From Juglans regia (Eukaryota; Streptophyta; Magnoliopsida; Fagales; Juglandaceae): DNA of 64,000 nt. Below the pieces are notes generated by a model. It made no database searches. It was not told the origin of the DNA and saw only the letters and a list, made by a program, of their open reading frames with translations. The stretch lies in the NCBI RefSeq assembly GCF_001411555.2, contig NC_049904.1:26363370-26427369 (forward strand). The letters run 5' to 3'. This document shows, in pieces, positions 24,301 through 36,419 of the stretch. The position numbers were made by a program, and so were the translations under genes. Position 1 is the stretch's first letter. Every line of letters starts with the position of its first letter.

Positions 24301-25445
24301 AATTAGAAAAGAAATCCACTGCCCCTTGATGAAGACTCTCCGGCGAATTGAAGACCATCCCATTCAAACATCTCATTTCCACCACTCTTTTACGCCGTTT
24401 ATTGGCAAGGCAAGCATGGAAAAAATTTGTATTCCGATCACGTTCCACGTGCCATTTTAACTTAGAAATCTTAGCCAATCTTGTATCTTCACGGTGAAGC
24501 CAAGTATCTAGTTTCGAAGACAAGACAAGAAGGTCCATCTCCGTTGCTTCATCCCAGCTTTCATGTAGCTTATTTTCAAGCTCTTCAATGTGACTCTCTA
24601 GAGAGTTAATATGCATAGTGGTATGGCCGAAAATATGTTTATTCCATTCCTGCAAAGCCACCTTAGTGAGTCCATGACCAACAATAGGCGCAGACCATGC
24701 CTGGTGAACACACATTAAAAATTGTGGATGATCCACCCACATTTGTTGAAATCGAAAAGGTGAGGGGCCATAAGAGAAAGGATCTAGAGAGTGATCGGAC
24801 ATAGTGTGCGGAAGATAGGAACATATTGCATTCAGAAAAGAAGAGAGCAAAGCAACATCCATGAATACCCGATCTAATTTTGCCCAAGACCGTGCAAGAC
24901 TGCCCATTGCACCGGGAGTATGTTTTGCCTTTCAATTTCATTTCAATCAAACCATCCTGATGGATCCAGCCATTAGAATCCTCCATCGCGGCATTGGGAC
25001 GAGGACAACCACCCCTTCTCTCGGAATTATTATGAATAATATTAAAGTCTCCAGCAAAGAGGCAAGGTTCCGAACCCATAGACTGAGAACTGAGCTCCTC
25101 CCACAAGCTTTTCCTCTCATACATGTTGCACTTGGCATAGATAATATTACACAAGAACTGATAAGACCCCATATTCACACGAAGAGAAATAAACTTCAAG
25201 CTTGTCCGCACCACTTGTACATCAAGAACATTGTCCCAAAAAATCCAAATTTTACCACCATCAACTACATTAGATATAAACGAATCAAAATGTAAAGAAT
25301 GCATTAACTGAAGAGCTTTGTCTAGAGTTTGGAACAGTTCCAAAAATACTACAAGCTTAGACTTGAACTTACGAACTAAATTTTTTAAATGACTCCGAGA
25401 AGTGCCAATGCCTCAGACATTCCAAACAATGATGGAGTCACTCAT
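21399..25445 (-). pseudogene. LINE C ORF2 polyprotein
   Basis: It starts MSDSIIVWNV, followed by a stop where a Trp is expected (TGG to TGA). The endonuclease (about 25343-24660) has the metal-site motif AGDFNII, and a segment from 24907 keeps TMSDHSLDPF. A 285-codon intact stretch (24907-24050) covers the linker. The reverse transcriptase follows: IMIKLDMAKDYDRVD near 23740, GDPLSPYLFI, and an intact YADD (MYADDVVLF, plus strand about 23434-23458). Next are the thumb and connection (23240-22809), a zf-RVT-like region (22409-22071, CDCCTNGHYEDQNHILF) and RNase H (21821-21399: GNPGASGIGGIIRNDHG, NNQAELLALLHGL, ELDSMTVI, NKVADWLAKHG). The catalytic motifs are better preserved than in LINE B, but stops and frameshifts break it at several points. 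Confidence 0.85.
25442..25445 (-). promoter_or_regulatory. ATGA stop-start overlap, LINE C
   Basis: On the minus strand the ORF1 stop TGA (25444-25442) overlaps the ORF2 start ATG (25445-25443), as in LINE A and LINE B. Confidence 0.65.
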
Positions 25446-26784
25446 AAGGGCAAGGTAGAGGAACAAGTAAGGACCGAAAGAGAACTTCTCACTTTCTCAA
25501 ATTTCTTCTGATATTTTTTCTTATTATTTTCGCCTTCAGCGTCTAAATGATAGTCTTTGTCCTGGGGGAGAACTTGAGGGGGAATATCAGGATCGGGCTC
25601 AAAAGCTACATCATTTAACATGGGTTTCTGATTCTCATTCGTATTTACATCTTCCAAACAGGGGTTGGATTCCCAAGTAAAGTTAAGAGATTCCTCCAAA
25701 ACTAGAGGGTTGGGCTCAGGAAAATCGAAAGAAAAAATTATTTTTTAAAGATTACCTGCATCCTCACTAGGCGTGAGCTCCCCCACGTCCGTAATATCAC
25801 TAGGCGCGAGCACGCCCTCTGCATTCTCAACTATTACTGTTGCTTCCTTAATATTGATCTCCTGAGCAGAGGACGTTAACGCCTTGGTAGTCAATTGTTC
25901 AATACTGACACCATGCGGTTCAGTAGCCTCACCATCCTCTTTCTCAGGGACTGCAGGTTTTGACGTCTCACCATCCTGCATGTTACCATTATTGTTTCCA
26001 CCAAAGATTGATTCACCTTTCTTTCGACCATGATTTTTCTCACCATGCATGAGTTTCCCCACACGACAAGTCTTTGTATTATGCCCCTGCACTCTACACT
26101 TTCCACAATATGTAGGCAGAGTTTCATATAGAATTTTCTATTTTCGACTAGTTGGCAATCTAGGAGTACCTATCCAGAAGTAAGGAATAGGTTCCTTGGC
26201 CACATCCATCTCCAAACAGATTCTAGCTCCATCCGTCTAAGTCGCACAATGAGTGAGATTGTCCCTGCATATAAAACGACCAATAGGTGCTGTGAAAATT
26301 CGTAGGAATGATTCTTGGTAGAAGTTAGGCGGTAATCCGGGAAGTAAGATCCACACAAGGATGTTAGATGGTTCATGCTCTTCATTAAAGTTTGGAGACC
26401 AATGAAACGCATGGTAAGCCACTCCATTCACTTCACATGACTCATGCGACAGAGCTTTCACAAAGTCAGCCTCCGTGGTCAGCCTTACGAACACATTACA
26501 GGTAAGTTTCATGGAAGAAACCACCGGGGTTGAGGACAAACCCCAACGGCTATGGATAAAGGCACGGATAGCATCCAGGGAGGGTCTCTATCGAAGGAAC
26601 TTGAGTACAATGGAGAAATAGAATGGCTCAGCCGAATGATTGATTTCCTCTTTCGAAAACTGGAAGAAAATTTCACCGTCCATGACTTTCGGCGCACGAG
26701 AGGGGACGTGGATTTCAGGCAGGGGTTGTTAGTCAGTTTGGCGAAGGACTGATAGCCAGAAGTGTGGCCATCAGCAGCTGCCAT
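25442..26784 (-). pseudogene. LINE C ORF1 (DUF4283 and zinc-knuckle protein)
   Basis: It starts MAAADGHTSGYQSFAKLTNN at 26784, preceded by the leader repeat. The middle (26539-26237, FVRLTTEADFVKALSHESC and ILVWILLPGLPPNFYQESFL) matches the DUF4283 fold of plant LINE ORF1 nucleic-acid-binding proteins. Then comes a CCHC zinc knuckle, CGKCRVQGHNTKTC (CX2CX4HX4C, about 26110-26065), and an acidic tail ending TLPL. Frameshifts near 26530 and stops near 26236 and 26130 disrupt it. The RNA-binding role in retrotransposition is inferred from the family. Confidence 0.85.
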
Positions 26785-26817
26785 GTAGCCTCACCGAAGC
26801 AGCAGCGTCCAAACGAA

Positions 26818-26892
26818 ACCCTACGATCACAGAAACCCTACGATCACAGAAACCCTACGATCACAGAAACCCTACGATCACAGGAACCCTAG
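26818..26892 (-). repeat. 17-bp tandem repeat in LINE C leader (about 4 units)
   Basis: CCTACGATCACAGAAAC is repeated head to tail just upstream of ORF1. It includes AAACCCTA words that resemble telomere repeats by chance only. Tandem leader repeats act as promoter monomers in some LINEs; that role is inferred here. Confidence 0.85.
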
Positions 26893-26972
26893 CAGAGTAG
26901 TTTTTAGAAACAGGGGCAAAAGCGTCACACAGATTTTTCTTGAATGTGTGTGAAATTATTGTAGTATTTTTG

Positions 26973-27907
26973 CCCAAAGTGTGTTTTATTCCATCATTTG
27001 AGTGCTTCTTTGGTTGCTTTGATTTTCTTGCAGAGAATATAGGCCTAATTCCCTTGATATCTTATGTCCCATGCCTCTTTAAGTATTTGATGGCTAAGCG
27101 ATTCTCTGATCTAGAATTCTTCAAACTTGAAAGATGAGGCTTGACAATGGTTTGTGGTGGTGTGCAGCAATAATGGATGATGATCTGATGCTGATGAGGC
27201 TAAGTGTTGCAGCTTTGCAACCTACAAGAACAACCTCCATTCTTGGTTTGCTATTACTCAGTCTAGTCGTTCTCTTATAAGGGCTTTCCCATATCTATTA
27301 TTTGACCATGTGAATTTCGGACCCATGAAGCCTATGTCAATGAGTCCATTTCTATCCATCAGTGCTTTAAGACCTTCGCTTTGGTTGATGTTAGTTGGGC
27401 GGCCACCTTGCTTCTCAAACTGATCAACGAGATCATTGAAATCGCCATACAAACCCAAGGGCGCAAAAATGCTTGGTATATTGAGTCTAGATGTTTCCAA
27501 AAATTTCCTTTTTAGTTCCATTGGGCTGGTGCATGTATATAAGTAATTAACCATGGTTGATGAGGAGGATCCACGAAGACTAAAACTGAAATTGCATTCA
27601 TATTAATTTGTACAGGTTCCAATTCTACACCTGGATGCCACAAAAGTAAGAGACCCCATTTTTTACAAGTTGCTGGAAAATGAACAAAATGTTGAAAATC
27701 TAAACTATTTACTATAGATTTGGTGCGTTCATTCATCACCAAGGTTTCCGACAAAAAGATTACGTCCGAGTTATAGGTCCTAATATTAGCCCTTAAGTTT
27801 TTTATTGCCTTGGGTCGGACTAGTCCCCGAAAACTCCAAGCCAGTGTTTTCATTCTGCTGAGGGAGGCATTTTGGAGCTTGCGCCATTAGCTTGCTTAGA
27901 CATTTTA
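26973..27907 (-). pseudogene. LINE B ORF2, 5' part (endonuclease)
   Basis: ORF2 starts at 27853 with MKTLAWSFRGLVRPKAIKNL, which aligns with LINE A MKTLVWNCRGLANPKAI. The endonuclease continues in another frame from 27554 (YGDFNDLVDQ, GFMGPKFTWSNNRYGKALIRERLD) and then SASDHHPLLL near 27190, reaching KKIKATKEALK near 27010. The end of ORF1 (KMSKQANGASSKMPPSAE) lies at 27905-27850 and its TGA overlaps the ORF2 ATG. A frameshift near 27520 and stops near 27250 break it. An LTR-like element begins at 27908, so upstream ORF1 is missing. Confidence 0.85.
27850..27853 (-). promoter_or_regulatory. ATGA stop-start overlap, LINE B
   Basis: ORF1 ends ...PPSAE then TGA, overlapping the ATG of MKTLAW, as in the other two LINEs. 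Confidence 0.6.
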
Positions 27908-30386
27908 TGTAACGCCCCAAGCCCCGTTGGCCTGAAGAATTATTACCTGCCACTTAAGAACATGTTTCTCAACGCAACTAAAATAAAACTCCAAAACTTT
28001 ATTAGCAAAACTCAATCTCAAGTACTCTAAATAACCACATTGAAACTCTACAAAGTCATTACTGCAGCAACATAAACTAAGGAGTCAAAAATCTCCCGGT
28101 AGTCATAACAAACCAAACTAATAACTTCAAAAGTCTTATTAAGCCCAAGCCCAAGATAAAATTAAATCTAAAAGACATTAAAACTAAAGGACATCAGAAT
28201 TTCTTCTTCTAACATCCTCTCCTAGCTTAAACATGCTCACCAATCTAATCCAGGTCCTCAGTTGGACTTTCCATATCATCTGAAAAATATTATGAAGATA
28301 GGGAGTGAGTTATCAACAACTCAGTAAGCAGAAGTCATATGCTAGCGTGCAAACATGAGTATTTACAAAGTATAGCATGCAGAACAAAATATTTTCCAGA
28401 GTTATCATGAAGAACAGAACATACTTTCAAAAGTAACAGAGCGATGGTTTTAAGACAAGTAAAACCCATAATACTTTGGCATAACATAAACTAAGTATCA
28501 TCATCAGATCCAAACAGAGCATCAAACAGAGCAGAGACCATGTTTCACCCCCGTGGTAGGGTTGTGCTAACCCCGGTGGCCAAACCAGGCAGAGACAAAG
28601 GTGAAATCTTTCCTTTATTCTTCTCGGAGCCCCGAGTGTGCACACAAGAAAGACCACAATAAAACCACTTTGTTTCCAAAGTGGGTGCACTCAGAGACAG
28701 AGAAGTTGGTACCAACCCAAACAGAGCAGAGCATAACAGAGCAGAGCAGAGCAAAGCAGAGACATAGTCAGATACGAAAACCAGTACACCATGCCAAAGG
28801 TTTTCAGATGTTATATCAAAATAATACAGAGTACCAAAACAGAATCAGACAGTTTACACATGCTGAACACAAAAGCCAGAACATCTTTCTAAATAAATGC
28901 ACAACTTTTTCATCTTCTCAATATCGCTCTTTTTTCCAGATTTCAGAAACCACATGACATAATTTAGCTCATGTCTACACAATGCATGTCAGAACATATT
29001 TTTCTCTTTTTCGTACAGATTTCATGAGTATGCAAATAAACGACTGAGGTTGGTTTCGTTTTTCCCAAGTTCTCATTTCACCACAAAAATATGCAAAGTT
29101 TTCAGAAAATCAACCTCAGTCTCAATAATTCGTGTAAGGCCTAGCATAGAAACCCCGCTTACCTGACTCCTGCAGCGCATCATCTATGACTTGAATACGG
29201 TCTCTATCCGTCTCGTCACCTATTCATAAAAATAATATAAACTAAATATTAAAGTCCAACAATATAAAATTGGTCTTAGACAACTTAAGACCCAATTTCT
29301 AGACCATAAATCAGCAAGTTTAATCCAACTCAAACAACCAAATAACAATCTGGACAGCCCACACTTTGACCCAAAATATTCTATACCAATCTCAGCATTG
29401 TCCAATACAAGCATCATAACCAATGTCAACTCCGATTATCACTAACTCACACTTATTTCAGCAGCTCATACTCCGTAGCAATCGTCAACAATTTAACCAA
29501 GACGACACTACACACTACTCTCTCTCCGGTCCCAACTCCACAACAGGAAACAAAATATCTCAACACTCCTAGATGTTAAAAGGCCCCAACAAACCCTTCT
29601 AAACATTTCCAAAACACTAAACCAATAATCCAAAAATATATCATCACTTCCTAAAATCACCAATATTCACCATGAACAACGTCAAACTCAAAACACCAAT
29701 ATTTAAACCCGAAACAACCAACAAATTTCCTAGTATAAACCAATCTCACACAAACAACTCCATCATCCAATCCAACCGATCCCCTTACTCCTCGGACTCA
29801 GTCCGGCACAACCAATAAATTCACAGTAAATATGAATTAGCGCATAAATACATTTAAATCTCAAAAGTTCTTTGGGAAAAAATACTTACAATGCTATAAT
29901 ATAATTTTTGAAAGATCACGGAGGTGCTAGAAGCGGCAACGCAGCAACAAAATAGTGCCAAATGCATTGTGGCCGTGGGTCTCAAAAACTCACTTTTGAA
30001 CGGGTGTAAACGAAGACCTGAGATTGATAGGTAGGGCTTAGGGATGTGGGGCTACTCGCCGCTCCGTTTGGTGCCGCATTTGGTGGTCTTTAAGATCGGC
30101 GGCAGGGCATCACCATGGCGGGGCACGTGCTGGCCTGTGGCGGCGGGAAGACCCAGATCAGCGATTAACTCTTATTTCACCTGAAAATACACAAAAACAC
30201 AAAACAAAAACTACATAGAAGAGAAGGGATGGAGGAGGAGGAGGAGGAGGGAGGGAGGGGAAGGGAGCTGAAGCTCCCACCCCTCAAGCCGGATCTACGA
30301 ATGAGGTTTTTAGAGAGAAGGGAGAGAGTTTATTAGAGAGAGAAGGGAACCACCTGAAAATCGTACAGGGGAATAATATAAAGCAT
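27908..30386 (-). mobile_element. LTR-like element, probably a truncated solo LTR
   Basis: On the minus strand the sequence ends GGGGCGTTACA at 27908, a common LTR 3' end. Near the other edge (30369-30385) it has a TATA-like CTTTATATTATTCCCC followed by CT-rich and GGAGGA-rich stretches, like an LTR promoter and leader. No protein-coding frame, PBS or second LTR is visible. The U3 part upstream of the TATA site is missing because the CACTA element starts at 30387. A GAGCA-rich microsatellite lies at 28722-28760. No flanking duplication can be shown, so the assignment is tentative. Confidence 0.45.
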
Positions 30387-30680
30387 CACTACAAGAAAAT
30401 CGCTCTATTGCGGCGATTTTTGGTCTGCTGCAATAAATGTCGCTGCAATAAATCATTATTTACGGCGATACATTTGGTCGACGCGGCTTCCAACCGGTGC
30501 CAATAATTGTCGTTTTTTTGCGGCGAGTTTATACTTTTTTGCGGCGAAAATTGTCGCCGTAGAAAATATCCTTAATTTTACAGCGATTTTAACGTTAATT
30601 ACGGCGAATTAACGTGCCGCAAAATCCCAAAATCTTCTGCCGACGCATAAGTTCGCTGCGAATCTGATTTTAATGTAAAC
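30387..30680 (+). repeat. Left terminal inverted repeat and subterminal repeats of CACTA
   Basis: CACTACAAGAAA is followed by TTGCGGCGA (30409), TTTACGGCGA, TTTGCGGCGA (30516 and 30538) and TACGGCGAA (near 30600), with inverted forms such as TCGCCG. In En/Spm the subterminal repeats bind the TNPA protein; the same role is inferred here. Confidence 0.8.
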
Positions 30681-30946
30681 GCGCGCGCCAATACCCATAT
30701 CGATTTTCAGACTTCCCCCCAAATCCCTATTTCCCCCCAAATCCCGATTTCCTTCGTCCCCATTTTGGCCTACGCCAGAGCTCTCTCGCCCCTGTTCGCG
30801 CCCGTCGATTCTGGAGCAAAAATTCATCCCAGGCCCCTCATTCCAGACTTGAAGCAGCAGCGGAGTCAGTGCCTCCCCGCGGTCCGTTTCCGAGTGATTG
30901 TTTTGGGAGGGCCAGTATCGGCGGTCCAGATCGTCCATCGACACTT
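30681..30946 (+). promoter_or_regulatory. Putative 5' leader exon of the CACTA transcript
   Basis: This is a GC-richer block with two CCCCCCAAATCCC direct repeats (30714 and 30736), ending CGACACTT just before GTAAGT at 30947, a consensus splice donor. The matching acceptor TTATTTTTAG lies directly before the transposase ATG at 37032. No clear TATA box was seen. Confidence 0.5.
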
Positions 30947-32938
30947 GTAAGTGGTTCCCTTTAAGAAATTGCTCTCCCCCTTCATCCTCGCATGAGCTGC
31001 TTATTGCAAAAATTATGCATTTTGGATAATACTGATTAAGAGTGTGTCGAACATTGTGGTCAAGTCTTAATGGATTTGTTGATCTCTAGCTTATGCATTC
31101 TGGTTTCTGAGTGATAATTTTTTTTTGTTGATCTGTAGCTTATGGATTTTGAGTTCTGATTGGTTTATTCATCAACCCTTCACTGGTGCATTGTTTGTGT
31201 TTGTGTTTTAGTCGACTGTCTTTGAAGTTCCAAACTATTATATGTAAACTTTATTTGTTGTAAATTTTATCTTACTATTTCCTACAAATATATTCCCCAA
31301 CTGAGATATAATTTAATCTCTTGTAAATATGTAAACTATTTCCAGAACTATTTCACCATCAAGAAACGGAATGGGAGAAATATACAAAACCTCCTCCAAC
31401 TATCATCAAATTTAAAATCACCTCTCAAACTATTATATTAATTTCAGACAATCATACTGCAAACTATTCAAAAATTATAGTGTATTCCCTTTTCCCTCAA
31501 ATGAAGATATTGCCTTTAGAACGAATAAAGTCAGGGTGATGCTACACCCACTGATAAGTCTCCCCGAACAGCCTATTTCTTTTTTAGACCTCTTAAATAT
31601 TTTTAAAAGTAAAAATATTATCAAGTCATTAAAAAACACTTCTTTAACTATTAAGCAAAAACAAATACTAATAGATAAGAATCCTCGATAGCACTCATTA
31701 AATTAGAACATATTCTCCTAATGCACTCTATTAAATTCCAAAATTGATTTTGGCATTTGAAAAAAAAAAACCCTATATATATTATCTCCCATCTAATCTC
31801 CAACAATATTTATAGCACTCATTTCATGGAAAGGTCACCATAGATCATGAAAATCAAACATATAGATCATTGTGAAAAGATGTACTGCCCAAGAAATCTG
31901 GGCAAACTTACTTTCTTTGCCCTACATCAAGCGCAAGCTGGGCAACTGCCCAAACTGTAGATGCTATATAAATGTATATATATATATATATAATATATCA
32001 TATATGAGGGTTTTAGTAGACATCGATGTGACGTCCCGTTCGCAAATCTTCTCTCCATGAGGTTATTCCCTAGAAAGTCATATATACCTAACCATAATGT
32101 AATGTGTGTAATTACGTATATACCACCTTCTTTTAGTCTATGATCGATCGGTTCATTATCAACGACCCGGCCCTTGTATAATTTTTAAAAGGGTAATCTA
32201 TATTTTTCTGGCCTAGCTAGATAGTAGTAGTACTATAAGATCACCGTATGTAATTTCTTACTGATGAGTTTAAATTATATATATTGATCAGCTATATATA
32301 TATATATGTATGTACATATATAATTGCTTATAACGTTCATGATCAGAGACAGATCAATCGACATGCATAAACACTTCACAACCTATATATCTAGCTTATT
32401 TGGGTTTGAATAGGAACTAGATAATAGATATATAATATATGACATGATTTCACTGTTTAATTAATATTTGATCATTAACATTAAAGTACTCCAAAATCTT
32501 GATGAACTACATATAAACTGGTGGAGTAATGGCTAGTGGAGTAGGCGGTGTAATATCGATCGATCTTATTGCTTCGGACAGCATATCAAATCAGAAGTGA
32601 TTTTTCATGCAAGTAGTACTAGGATATATGATCATGATCAGCAGTACTGAGCTGATCACGTACTTAGACATGAACACATGGGAAAAAAAAATATATCGAT
32701 ATATATATATATATATATAGTAGTACTTAATATATACTGAAGCCATAGGGAATTTGAGACGTAAGAAAGCTAGATAACTATGCTTGGACTTACGTCATAT
32801 TATATATATATAATATATTCCGTCTATTCTTCCCATGAATATCCATTTCTGTGCATACACATCCATATATGATGTGTATATATCCATATATGATTAAAGC
32901 ATATATGATGTGTATATACTGAAGCCATAGGGAATTTT

Positions 32939-33160
32939 ACTGGCTAGCTGGCTTGTGAATTGATTAAAGCATATATGATGTGTATATATGCAAAATATAA
33001 TGATGACCTATATAAATTTTTGGCCCTGCATGCACAGCAGCAGTTTGTCTTCCCGGCACCACCCATTACAGACCAATAAAAATTACAAAAAATTATTAGA
33101 AAAGTGCCATGGATTACAAGCATACCAAGCTTTAATCAATTCACAAGCCAGCTAGCCAGT
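32939..33160. repeat. 32-bp perfect inverted repeat, 158-base spacer
   Basis: The arm at 32939-32970 (starting ACTGGCTAGCTGGCTTGTGA) is the exact reverse complement of 33129-33160. It could fold as a long-armed hairpin in the transcript, or be a foldback/MITE remnant. No family was recognised. Confidence 0.8.
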
Positions 33161-33455
33161 ACTTATATTGGTGGTTGGGACAATTTTACTCAATTGCTTT
33201 CTGCTTAGTGTTGCAGAAAGGAAAAAAATTTGAAAAAAAAAAATCACAGAAAAGCTGAGTAGTACTATTACTGGACCTGCATTATGCATGCTCCCACACC
33301 TTTCTCATGAAATCTTCTATGCCATTAATATACATATACATGTATTTCTGGCCTTTCCCTTATACAATATAATAATATATTGTGCTGGATAATGCATTTT
33401 GGATTGTTTTAGTATTAAATATCTGAAGCAACTACAAACCCACTACCCTCTCTCA

Positions 33456-33489
<34 letters not shown>

Positions 33490-33791
33490 TTATATATATA
33501 CACACACACACAGGACCTAATCACAAAGTTGCATCTGTTGCTTCATATAAGTAAAATGGAAGAGGCAAAGTCATGAGGAAACACGTGGTGCTTGATTTTA
33601 GGGTGAAAAAAAAATTGTTATCCCATAAACAAAGAACAAGGAGATTGTATAAAAGTGTTTTGGCCTGTTTAAATCACATATTCTCAGCCTTTGTGCTGAA
33701 CAACATGTTTGTGGTCTAATGCTTTAAATATTTGTTTTATGAGATTTATAGTTGAAAATAGTGTTTTTATATTGAAATTTTGAGGGAATCG

Positions 33792-33831
33792 AGCAATAGA
33801 TATATATATATATATATATATATCTATTGCT
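33792..33831. repeat. 40-bp perfect AT-rich palindrome
   Basis: AGCAATAGA, then (TA)11, then TCTATTGCT. The non-repetitive 9-base arms make it more than a simple TA tract; such sequences can extrude cruciforms. Confidence 0.85.
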
Positions 33832-36302
33832 GTAAAACTAATCATGAGACATCATTTTGTAATATTTGAAATGGATCTTGATTATTATTTTCATAATTGT
33901 AATCACACGTAAAAACATCCATACCAGTTTTGTTCTTACCATTATCAACTAATTATTATTGGAACATTAATGTTACATTTTGTCATGATTTATGCAAGCA
34001 TCTCGTCCTCATTTTGAACATAAAAGTGAAATCCTCCATTAAACGAGGTAATTAAGTATGTAGCTTTAGAACAATAAAAGTCAAATAAAATAAATTTGTA
34101 CTTTTTACTTGGTGGCTTAATCATATCTTATAGATAGTGAGTCACTAAGTGATTGCATTAATTAATATGAATCTCTTTTGTATTTTGGACTCTAGCAACT
34201 CTAGGGATAACCAAAATAGCATGTTTTTGCTTTCTCAAGCTTTTTGGATATTTTGTTTTGATGTTCTTAGCTTTTGGAAACCCAACTAAAATTAACTAAT
34301 ATTTTCTGCCATGAAAATCCTGAGAAGGTGCAACCAACTATAAATCACTTCTTTAACCATACAGGTTCGGCTTCAATGGTTGAGGCAATTTCTAAATAGG
34401 CTTGTGTGAATCTTGATATGGATAAGCTTGAAGTTGATGGATGCATGGTAGCATTTAAATGGTGGCTTTTGTTTTTCTAGTATGTATTTTAAGGGTCAAC
34501 AAGCCTAGTGGTTTGGGGGTTTTGAACGTCCAACCTTGAATCCTATGGTCCCAAAAGATCAAGGATAGTGCCATTCGACCATAACAAGTGTATGCAACAT
34601 TTAAATAGTACTTGTCTGATATATGAAAGCCAATGACTTTGTAGATAACATTGCAAAGGAATTTCCTATATATGATCAATTTGGATGAATTTTTCACTCT
34701 CATTAAACTTCTTGCTATTACTACATTTTATGGAAATCTACAAAGAAGGTTCTTGGGTACTTGCAAAGCACTGCATGCTTCTATGCTGACGTCTATCCAA
34801 TGGGACCTTCTACAACCTGTCAAAACAGGGTGGTTTTGCCTGCCAATTCTAGTGCACAAGTCTAGAGCATAAATGTGGGTAGGTATATGTATATATATAG
34901 GTATATATATAGAAGAGGAGAAAAAAAGATAGAAAAGATATGAGAAAAGAGAATCACATAAGTCAGCATAAATGTGGGAAGGTATTTAAATATCTATATA
35001 TATGGTTTTATATGTATATATATATATATATATAGGAGGCGAAAAAAGATAGGAAAGAGAATTTCAATTTGAAATTAGATTAATGGTCCATTAGTGTATT
35101 GTAAAAATAAAGTCAAGATCCCTCCACTAACTATATTAGAAAAGTAAAAAAACAGCCACACAAATATACTGGAAAATGATATTATTTACTCCCTTATAAT
35201 GAGATAAATGTGACATAATTCTTGTCATTTGGGAGTTTTTCATTTTCATTTTCATTTTCATCGATCTTTAATCATATATGGGAGTTTGATTTCATGTAAT
35301 ATTTTGATTAGCAGTCCTAAATGTGCCGTACGAACTTTAACACTTTTATAAGACTGAGATAAATAAATACATATATTTATTTACATGGTTCATACAACAT
35401 TTATTACTCTAGCTGTCTGTATGAATTACTGATCAGCCAACATTATGTGTTCAAGAAATTAGTTAGGTATAATATGTTTATATATCTCCTGCAAAGAACC
35501 TTTTTAATCACCAACATTCTTATTGCACTATTAATATATAGAAATATGCAAATGAAATACTTATGATGCAAACAAATTGATCATCATCAAAAGCATGAAG
35601 CACTAACAGAAATTTATGGTCGGTTTGATTGATATTTGTTTGGTTGGTAGCTGCTTGTTAGTGCAGATGAACCCTAAATCAAATGTTTATTATACATGCA
35701 AGGTAAGTAGGCAATCTAGGAAAACTGTTCCTTTTGTTCAGCTCAAACTTGATATCCTAAAACTGCATCCAACCCAAAATGATCTGTACTTGTAGCACTA
35801 TTTCCTATTTTTTTAAAATATTTAAAAATAGGAAAAAAATGGTTAAAAAAACAGGAAAAATATAACTAGTGTCTTTGCACTTATCAATTTGAATTCTTCA
35901 ATTGATCCCCTTTTCTTAACAATGCAATACTTATTTTAAAAATGATTTTTATTCAAAATGATTTTTATTTTGAATTTTCCAACGTCTAATCTCAAACAAA
36001 ATTTCAAAATTCTAATATATTTTCAAACATTTTTTTACAACCAATCACGGCCTAAATAAAAAAGTACTCCCCAAAAATGCCATCATGCCTTAATATCTAA
36101 CAAGTGTAATGCTTTTCTTCCTTCCTCTCGTTTGCTTTTGTCCTTTCTCTATAAGTTTTTTTTGGGTGCTTTAACTCTTTTGTTTATACTTTTTTTTTAT
36201 AAAAAGAATTGAATTAAAAAAAATCATAGGTTATTGTAATTCACTAGTTGGTTTCGATTTTAAAGGGTTACAAGTCCCTTTTTTTCATCGTGATATTCTC
36301 CA

Positions 36303-36419
36303 AAGGTCATCAATTATCAAGTTTATAGCAGTTTTTTCCTTTATTGTATACTTGTTTGGATCTTTTGAACTCCCAGAACTTGAAGTACATATCACCTGTT
36401 ACTGATAATTGATGACCTT
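36303..36419. repeat. 17-bp inverted repeat, MITE-like
   Basis: AAGGTCATCAATTATCA (36303-36319) and its exact inverse (36403-36419) enclose 83 bases, about 600 bases upstream of the transposase start. No target duplication was identified, so it may be a tiny MITE or a transcript hairpin. Confidence 0.6.

Larger units (their letters stand above)
21186..26972 (-). mobile_element. LINE C, near full-length L1-type retrotransposon nested in LINE B
   Basis: This is a 5.8-kb element read on the minus strand. It has a 5' leader with a 17-bp tandem repeat (26818-26892), ORF1 (26784-25442), ORF2 (25445-21399) overlapping ORF1 by ATGA, a 3' UTR and a poly(A) tail seen as a T-rich run at 21186-21205. 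A 16-18-base target duplication flanks it. It differs clearly in sequence from LINE A and LINE B. Both ORFs carry stops and frameshifts. Confidence 0.9.

Noticed and set aside
24075..24329. Plus-strand 84-codon frame
   Set aside because: Shadow of LINE C ORF2 on the minus strand.
26818..26892. AAACCCTA words suggesting a telomeric repeat
   Set aside because: The unit is 17 bp (CCTACGATCACAGAAAC), not the 7-bp plant telomere repeat, and sits in a LINE leader.
33048..33069. 22-mer TCTTCCCGGCACCACCCATT(AC) resembling the miR482 family
   Set aside because: No star-like partner forms a proper precursor; the best partner (about 33165-33188) would cross the 32-bp inverted repeat. Likely chance.
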